A stretch of 64,000 bases of DNA from contig JBAYJY010000003.1 in assembly GCA_041664945.1 (NCBI GenBank), positions 1 to 64,000 on the forward strand, read 5' to 3'. How positions within the stretch are numbered: position 1 is the first letter of the stretch; each line of letters starts with the position of its first letter. The notes beneath the pieces are model-generated. The model made no database searches. It worked only from the letters and a program-made list of their open reading frames with translations, and was not told where the DNA came from. This document shows, piece by piece, positions 59,499 to 64,000 of this stretch. Position numbers and translations under genes: made by a program. The DNA is from JBAYJY01 sp041664945 (lineage in GTDB: Bacteria > UBP15 > UBA6099).

Positions 59499-59690
59499 CG
59501 CTGTTTCCTCCGTTATTTCTGAAACGCCTCGAAATCCTGTTACGACCGTCCGATAACTCTTACTTGTTCAATCATGCAGCGATTGCTTTTTTAATTATAT
59601 CAAATTATTCAATATTAAGAATAATCCGGGTTGTATTTGCCCGGCGAATAAAAACGAGACAGCCTAGAAAATCAGAAAATGCCGGACCCC

Positions 59691-59719
59691 TTGATAAAAC
59701 CGGAGGAAAGGCTTATATT
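59691..59719 (+). promoter_or_regulatory. rpsT promoter
   Basis: -35 TTGATA (59691-59696), 17 bp spacer, -10 TATATT (59714-59719). The leader would be about 50 nt. Confidence 0.75.
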
Positions 59720-59775
59720 ATATCGCTTGTGTATGTGCGTAATGAGTGAAAATTTAATTTGTCAGGAGCAGGATC

Positions 59776-60048
59776 ATGCCGAACATTAAGTCAGCGGAGA
59801 AGCGGCTGAGACAGAGTCTGAAACGCCGTGACCGCAACAGAACGACCAAAGCAGCAATGAGAACAGAGATCAAAAAAGCCGATAAGGGCATTGCCGCCGG
59901 CGACCCGGCAGTGGCAGTGGAAGCTGTGAAGGCTGCTTGCAAAGCGCTCGACACGACCGCCCAAAAAGGCGTCATCCACAAAAACACAGCAAGCCGCAAG
60001 AAATCCCGGCTGATGAAAAAGTTGAACACGATCTCTAAAGCAAAATAA
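59776..60048 (+). CDS. rpsT: 30S ribosomal protein S20
   Basis: A 90-residue very basic protein with the S20 pattern MPNIKSAEKRLRQSLKRRDRN (first 20 only) and NTASRKKSRLMKKL at the end. AGGAGC precedes the ATG. It is monocistronic with its own promoter and terminator. Confidence 0.97.
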   Translation: MPNIKSAEKRLRQSLKRRDRNRTTKAAMRTEIKKADKGIAAGDPAVAVEAVKAACKALDTTAQKGVIHKNTASRKKSRLMKKLNTISKAK

Positions 60049-60130
60049 GGATTTTGCTTTGTCCCAGCCGGCGAATGCGGCCCCTTAAACGGGGAACGCT
60101 GCTTCGCCTCGAACAAAAATGCTAATTACG

Positions 60131-60157
60131 AAAAAGCCCGCTTTCGCGGGCTTTTTT
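60131..60157 (+). terminator. Rho-independent terminator after rpsT
   Basis: AAAAAGCCCGC-tttc-GCGGGCTTTTTT. Confidence 0.92.
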
Positions 60158-60214
60158 ATTTTCTGTAATCTCTCGCTGTTCCAAGCATCGCCTGAACTTA
60201 AGTCAACCACAACG

Positions 60215-60242
60215 AAAAAGGCCCGCTCTCGCGGGCCTTTTT
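60215..60242 (-). terminator. Rho-independent terminator after carD (bidirectional)
   Basis: AAAAAGGCCCGC-tctc-GCGGGCCTTTTT, 23 bp past the carD stop on the minus strand. It would also act as a second terminator for rpsT. Confidence 0.92.
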
Positions 60243-60264
60243 AATGCTTTTCTTATAATTCTTT

Positions 60265-60744
60265 TCAGTGAAGCGCTTCCACTACGTATGCCTTGGCTTT
60301 CTCGAATGTCACTTTCTTTGCGCTGGATATCTCGCCGACAAGAAGCTGCATTGCGTTGTCCAGCATTTTCTTCTCGCCCATCGAAAGTCCTTTTTTCCTA
60401 TCCTTTAAATAAAGGTTGCGGAGCACTTCCGCTACCTCGTGCACGTCTCCGGTCTTGATCTTCTCCAGATTGTGCTTGTACCGCCGGTTCCAATTCGCCG
60501 GCATTTCAGAGGTTTTCTTACTCTTCAGGTCCATAAGGACTTCGTCTATCACCTCTGTTTTGATGATCCGGCGGACACCTATCTCGTCAGCGCTCTCTAC
60601 CGGAACCATAATTTTCATGTTCTTCATGGATAAACTTACCATGTAATACTTGTGATCTCTTCCAAGTACCTGTTGATCGGTTATCGCTTCAATTAAACCG
60701 ACTCCGTGAAGGGGATGCAAAATCTTGTCACCGATTCGGAACAT
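60265..60744 (-). CDS. carD: CarD family transcriptional regulator
   Basis: A 159-residue protein that binds the beta subunit of RNA polymerase through an N-terminal RID domain (about 1-60, GDKILHPLHGVGLIEAI) and DNA through a C-terminal helical part. CarD stabilises open complexes at ribosomal and stress promoters in mycobacteria and others. AGGAGG precedes the ATG. The promoter lies in the end of clpC. Confidence 0.93.
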   Translation of the reverse strand: MFRIGDKILHPLHGVGLIEAITDQQVLGRDHKYYMVSLSMKNMKIMVPVESADEIGVRRIIKTEVIDEVLMDLKSKKTSEMPANWNRRYKHNLEKIKTGDVHEVAEVLRNLYLKDRKKGLSMGEKKMLDNAMQLLVGEISSAKKVTFEKAKAYVVEALH

Positions 60745-60802
60745 GAAACCCTCCTATTTTATTGTGTATCGGATTAGTGGTACTAAGCAATTCATGAACC
60801 GA

Positions 60803-60831
60803 ATCATACCACAAACCGGGGCTAAAGTCAA
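60803..60831 (-). promoter_or_regulatory. carD promoter overlapping the end of clpC
   Basis: Minus-strand -35 TTGACT (60826-60831), 17 bp spacer, -10 TATGAT (60803-60808). The -35 box covers the clpC stop codon (60828-60830). Confidence 0.75.
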
Positions 60832-63332
60832 ATTTTAAGCTGATCTTTCTCCGGCATGGCTATCTCGCAGGAGCTTCCCTCGATCAAAACCACATCTCCG
60901 TCGTAGCGGACTTTGAAGGTTTCTCCCTCTTTATACCGGCATAATAGCAGCTTTTCCGACAACGGGTCCTCTATAAACCGCTGTACCAGCCGCCGTACAG
61001 GACGCGCTCCGTTTGTCGGGTCGTACCCTTCCTGCACTATCCGCTCAATCGCCGTTTCGTCGACTTCCAGATGCAAACCCTTCGCTTCCACCCGTTCTCT
61101 GACCCGATTTATGAACAGTTGGACGATATGCCGGATGTCTTCTTTCGTGAGCGACCTGAAGATTATAAACTCATCCACCCTGTTCAAAAACTCAGGCCGG
61201 AAAGCCTTTTTCAGTTCCCTCATTATTTTTTCTTCCATGGACTCGTGCTCTTTTTGAAGCACTTCGGGCTTTAAAAGGTCCGGCAGTGCCTGTCTGAACC
61301 CGACCGGGTTCAGATTCGTGATGAGTTCCGCGCCGACATTCGTCGTCATTATGACTATCGCGTTTTTGAAGCTGACCTTCCGACCGTGCGAGTCAGTCAG
61401 CATGCCGTCTTCCATGATTTGCAACAGAATGTTGAAAACCTCCGGGTGCGCCTTCTCGATTTCATCGAGAAGAACGACCGAATATGGTTTTCTGCGCACA
61501 GCGTCGCTAAGCTGTCCGCCTTCTTCGTAGCCGACGTAGCCGGGAGGCGCTCCGACAAGCCGGGATACTGTCGCTTTTTCCATATACTCAGACATATCTA
61601 TCCTTATAATGGCCTTTTCATCGCCGAACAGGAATTCAGCAAGCGCCTTGGCGAGCTCGGTTTTGCCGACGCCGGTCGGGCCGGCGAAGAAGAAGCAACC
61701 CATCGGCCGCGAGGCCTCTTTCAGCCCGACGCGCGCGCGCCGGATCGCCTTCGACACCGTGCTCACCGCCGCGTCCTGCCCGACTATCCGCTTGCGTATG
61801 TCGTCTTCTATGCCGAGCAGCTTGATTGTTTCTTCCTCTTTAAGCTTGGAAACCGGTATCGAAGTCCACATGTAAACGATTTCCGAGATTTCCTCGTCGG
61901 TGACCGTCAGACCTCCGTAAACCGAGGAGCTGCGCCATTTATCCGATTCCGCTCTGAGCTGGTCCTCAAGTTCCTTTTCCTTGTCGCGGAGCGACGCAGC
62001 CGCTTCGAACTGCTGGCCGACAACCGCTGCGTTTTTTTCCTTCCGAATATTTTCGAGATTGTCTTCGAGACTCTTGAGGTCCGGCGGCGAAGTGCTGTTT
62101 TTGATCCTGACGCGCGCGGCGGCCTCGTCAATCAGGTCGATCGCTTTGTCCGGCAGGAAACGGTCCTGAATGAAGCGGTTCGAGAGCTGAACAGCGGCAA
62201 AGAGGGCCTCGTCGGTGATAGTTACCCGGTGATGGGCCTCATAGCGGTCGCGCAGGCCTTTGAGAATGCTAAGAGTTTCTTCAACGGTCGGCTCCTCAAC
62301 GAAAACAGGCTGGAACCGGCGTTCGAGCGCAGCGCTTTTTTCTATATGCTTTTTGAATTCGTCATAGGTTGTCGCGCCGATGCACTGAAGTTCGCCGCGC
62401 GCCAAAGCGGGCTTGAGAATATTCGAGGCGTCGATCGCGCCCTCCGCCGCCCCGGCTCCGATTATCGTGTGAAGCTCGTCTATGAAAAGAATAATGTCGC
62501 CCTTCGACTGGTAAATCTCGTTGACGACGCGCTTCAGGCGTTCCTCGAACTCGCCGCGATACTTCGTTCCGGCTACCAAACCGGCCAAGTCGAGTGAGAT
62601 AACCCGCTTGTCGTAAAGGATGCCGGGCACTTCGCGCTTAATTATAAGCTGGGCCAGTCCTTCAACGATCGCCGTCTTGCCGACGCCGGGGTCGCCAATC
62701 AGCACAGGGTTGTTTTTCGTGCGCTTGCTGAGAATCTGGACCACCCGCTCGATCTCTATGTCGCGGCCTACAACCGGGTCCAGCTTCCCCTCGCGGGCAA
62801 GCTCGGTCAGGTCGCGGCTGAACTCGTCGAGAAACGCCGTCGCTGACGCTCGTTTTTTCTTTAGCGACGCCGGGCCGCCGCCAGCCGCCGGCGACGACTC
62901 GCCCTCCAGAAGGCTGATTACGTACTGGCGCGCCTTGTCTATCACAATTCCCTTGTCGCGCAGCATCCGGGCCGCTATCCCCTCGCCTTCCCGAATCAGG
63001 CCGAGCAGCACATGTTCCGTTCCGATGTGCGCATGGCCGAGACCGCGAGCCTCCTCGAACGACAGTTCCAAAACCCGCTTCGAACTCGGCGTGAACGCTA
63101 TCTCACGCGACTTACCGCGCCTCTCATGCACAAACAGGTCCGTCAGGCCTGCGATCAACTGGTCAACATCAACGCCCATTCCCATCAGAACCTTGACCGC
63201 AAAGCTTTCCCGGTCCTGCAAAAGCGCATAAAGAACATGTTCTGTGTCAACGTAACTATGGTTAAGTTCTTCAGCCTTCCCCTGCGCGAGAATGATAACC
63301 CGCCTCGCGTGTTCGGTGAATTTATCCCACAT
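60828..63332 (-). CDS. clpC: ClpC, AAA+ ATPase of ClpCP
   Basis: An 834-residue two-ring unfoldase. N-domain repeats (about 1-145), Walker A1 GDPGVGKT (213-220), a middle region with the UVR-type FEAAASLRDKEKELEDQL, Walker A2 GPTGVGKT, and the C-terminal D2 small domain. The UVR-type middle region marks it as ClpC rather than ClpB or ClpA. It works with ClpP, encoded about 14 kb away. GAGG precedes the ATG. Confidence 0.95.
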   Translation of the reverse strand: MWDKFTEHARRVIILAQGKAEELNHSYVDTEHVLYALLQDRESFAVKVLMGMGVDVDQLIAGLTDLFVHERRGKSREIAFTPSSKRVLELSFEEARGLGHAHIGTEHVLLGLIREGEGIAARMLRDKGIVIDKARQYVISLLEGESSPAAGGGPASLKKKRASATAFLDEFSRDLTELAREGKLDPVVGRDIEIERVVQILSKRTKNNPVLIGDPGVGKTAIVEGLAQLIIKREVPGILYDKRVISLDLAGLVAGTKYRGEFEERLKRVVNEIYQSKGDIILFIDELHTIIGAGAAEGAIDASNILKPALARGELQCIGATTYDEFKKHIEKSAALERRFQPVFVEEPTVEETLSILKGLRDRYEAHHRVTITDEALFAAVQLSNRFIQDRFLPDKAIDLIDEAAARVRIKNSTSPPDLKSLEDNLENIRKEKNAAVVGQQFEAAASLRDKEKELEDQLRAESDKWRSSSVYGGLTVTDEEISEIVYMWTSIPVSKLKEEETIKLLGIEDDIRKRIVGQDAAVSTVSKAIRRARVGLKEASRPMGCFFFAGPTGVGKTELAKALAEFLFGDEKAIIRIDMSEYMEKATVSRLVGAPPGYVGYEEGGQLSDAVRRKPYSVVLLDEIEKAHPEVFNILLQIMEDGMLTDSHGRKVSFKNAIVIMTTNVGAELITNLNPVGFRQALPDLLKPEVLQKEHESMEEKIMRELKKAFRPEFLNRVDEFIIFRSLTKEDIRHIVQLFINRVRERVEAKGLHLEVDETAIERIVQEGYDPTNGARPVRRLVQRFIEDPLSEKLLLCRYKEGETFKVRYDGDVVLIEGSSCEIAMPEKDQLKI

Positions 63333-63385
63333 GTTTTTGCCTCGCGTTAGTTGCAGATTTACATGCCGTTTAAGTCAGCAGGGAT

Positions 63386-63414
63386 ATTATAGTCTCCGAT
63401 GCTCTGTTTTTCCA
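63386..63414 (-). promoter_or_regulatory. clpC promoter
   Basis: Minus-strand -35 TGGAAA (63409-63414), 17 bp spacer, -10 TATAAT (63386-63391). No CIRCE or CtsR-type direct repeat is visible nearby. Confidence 0.55.
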
Positions 63415-63559
63415 CTTTATCAATTCAGTATAACTCCGCATGCCGTGAGCCGGCAAAATTGCTATTATGAGGTTCTGAATTATTAGCTTAAAAAATTAAT
63501 TGCCTATCTCGTATTTCTTTTTCAGCGATTTCAACTTTTTTTCATGCGCTAATATAAAA

Positions 63560-63967
63560 CTATTGAAAATATTGTAGGCACAAATGTCCCCAAGAACATT
63601 GGATGTAAATATATTTGTTATGTTTCTCACACAAGTCTTCGATTGTTGCGATATAATGATATATAAGAAAGTTATTAATTCCGAGCGACAATACGGATGT
63701 TGCGGCTAATAGCCTTATCAAGGCGTCGCTAATTTCACTGATAGTTCCAAAATTTGCAAATTCCAAATAGTAGCCGATAAACGAAAGTACAGATATAGAA
63801 GTTACAATTTTGAGCAAACGATAGCTCTTATTAAAATTGCGAATTATTTCATCTTTCGATGCAAATATTTTATTGGCAGTTAACGAAATCACTTCCGGGA
63901 TATTGCCACATTTTATGCATGTTTCATCGCCTTTAGTTATCTCGTTTCCGCATTTTGGACATTTCAT
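63560..63967 (-). CDS. Zinc-ribbon membrane protein, probably frameshifted
   Basis: The intact frame gives 135 residues: a zinc ribbon with CPKCG and CIKCG (first 25 residues), then two transmembrane helices (about 60-80 and 90-110). The frame ends at 63560 in low-complexity sequence (IYIQCSWGHLCLQYFQ), while the next frame continues from about 63640 to TAA at 63495 with a protein-like sequence (NVLGDICAYNIFNSFILA, then EKKLKSLKKKYEIGN). This points to a one-base frameshift near 63620-63660, real or a sequencing error, with a full protein of about 155-160 residues. The start is the ATG before CPKCG; TTG at 63985 is in frame but has no ribosome site. Family unknown. Confidence 0.55.
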   Translation of the reverse strand: MKCPKCGNEITKGDETCIKCGNIPEVISLTANKIFASKDEIIRNFNKSYRLLKIVTSISVLSFIGYYLEFANFGTISEISDALIRLLAATSVLSLGINNFLIYHYIATIEDLCEKHNKYIYIQCSWGHLCLQYFQ

Positions 63968-64000
63968 ATTCTCATCATACCACAAATCACGATCAACAAC

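Noticed and set aside
59564..59749. 61-codon plus-strand frame before rpsT
   Set aside because: It overlaps the well-formed rpsT promoter and lacks a ribosome site.
61386..62597. 403-codon open frame on the plus strand
   Set aside because: Antisense to clpC; no start signal or recognisable domain.
60745..63494. CIRCE or CtsR heat-shock operator near clpC
   Set aside because: I looked for TTAGCACTC-n9-GAGTGCTAA and heptad repeats and found none here or upstream of lon.
1..64000. CRISPR array, prophage or integrative element
   Set aside because: No regularly spaced direct repeats, integrase, phage structural genes or tRNA-flanked direct repeats were seen.

Overview
This window reads as a continuous piece of the chromosome of a diderm, Gram-negative-type bacterium of about 50 to 55 percent GC (estimated by eye). 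Evidence for an outer membrane is a porin-like barrel with a signal peptide, a lipoprotein and the heptose genes hldA and hldC. This sits beside features commoner in Gram-positives and deep-branching phyla: a large Alu-type SRP RNA just upstream of dnaX, divIVA with yggT, clpC, carD, a zinc-type L28 and tRNA genes without encoded CCA. The mix suggests an uncultivated or deep-branching diderm lineage, but I cannot name a phylum from sequence alone. The code is standard, and I see no prophage, CRISPR array or integrated island.

Layout. 1-11,359: the 3' part of mscL; a minus-strand operon of an epimerase, two acyl-CoA dehydrogenases and an acetoacetate-decarboxylase-like protein; a Het-C/phospholipase-C-like protein; mobA; comEC; a secreted GDPD; a saccharopine-dehydrogenase-like protein. 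11,700-18,900: a porin preceded by a 40-codon gene; an ECF sigma, membrane protein and TPR cassette; a HEAT-STAS fusion; a degenerate RAYT transposase; a TPR lipoprotein; an FG-GAP-like exported protein. 18,939-27,561: two plus-strand operons (udg-yggT-divIVA-DUF167-membrane protein, then galK-hldA-hldC-comF-yqgF-like-hyuA), with rpmB on the opposite strand between them. 27,576-30,727: three exported proteins of unknown function. 30,994-34,075: an ftsH with a long C-terminal extension and a nicotinamidase-like gene. 34,093-49,395: on the minus strand, SPOR-lspA-DUF4127-tsaD, lon-valS, a GT-C-like membrane protein, tig-clpP-clpX and three tRNAs. 49,531-56,584: hup, typA, a YkgJ-type protein with a lysine-rich tail, a NYN protein, and the SRP RNA followed by dnaX-ybaB-recR. 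56,615-64,000: a Ppx/GppA protein, dCMP deaminase, VanZ, an exported unknown, rpsT, carD, clpC and an apparently frameshifted zinc-ribbon membrane protein.

Function. Most of the window is core biology. Protein quality control is prominent: FtsH, Lon, ClpX, ClpP, trigger factor and ClpC all lie within about 32 kb. DNA replication and repair (dnaX, ybaB, recR, udg, hup) and translation (valS, tsaD, rpmB, rpsT, typA, tRNAs) make up the rest. Many genes have readable sigma-70-type promoters with 16 to 19 bp spacers, and several carry inverted repeats in or next to them.

I do not see a clear new multi-gene system. The most unusual items are the acyl-CoA dehydrogenase pair in which one partner lacks the catalytic Glu, the HEAT-STAS fusion with a Tyr at the usual phospho-Ser site, the FtsH extension, the small gene in front of the porin, and the ECF cassette.
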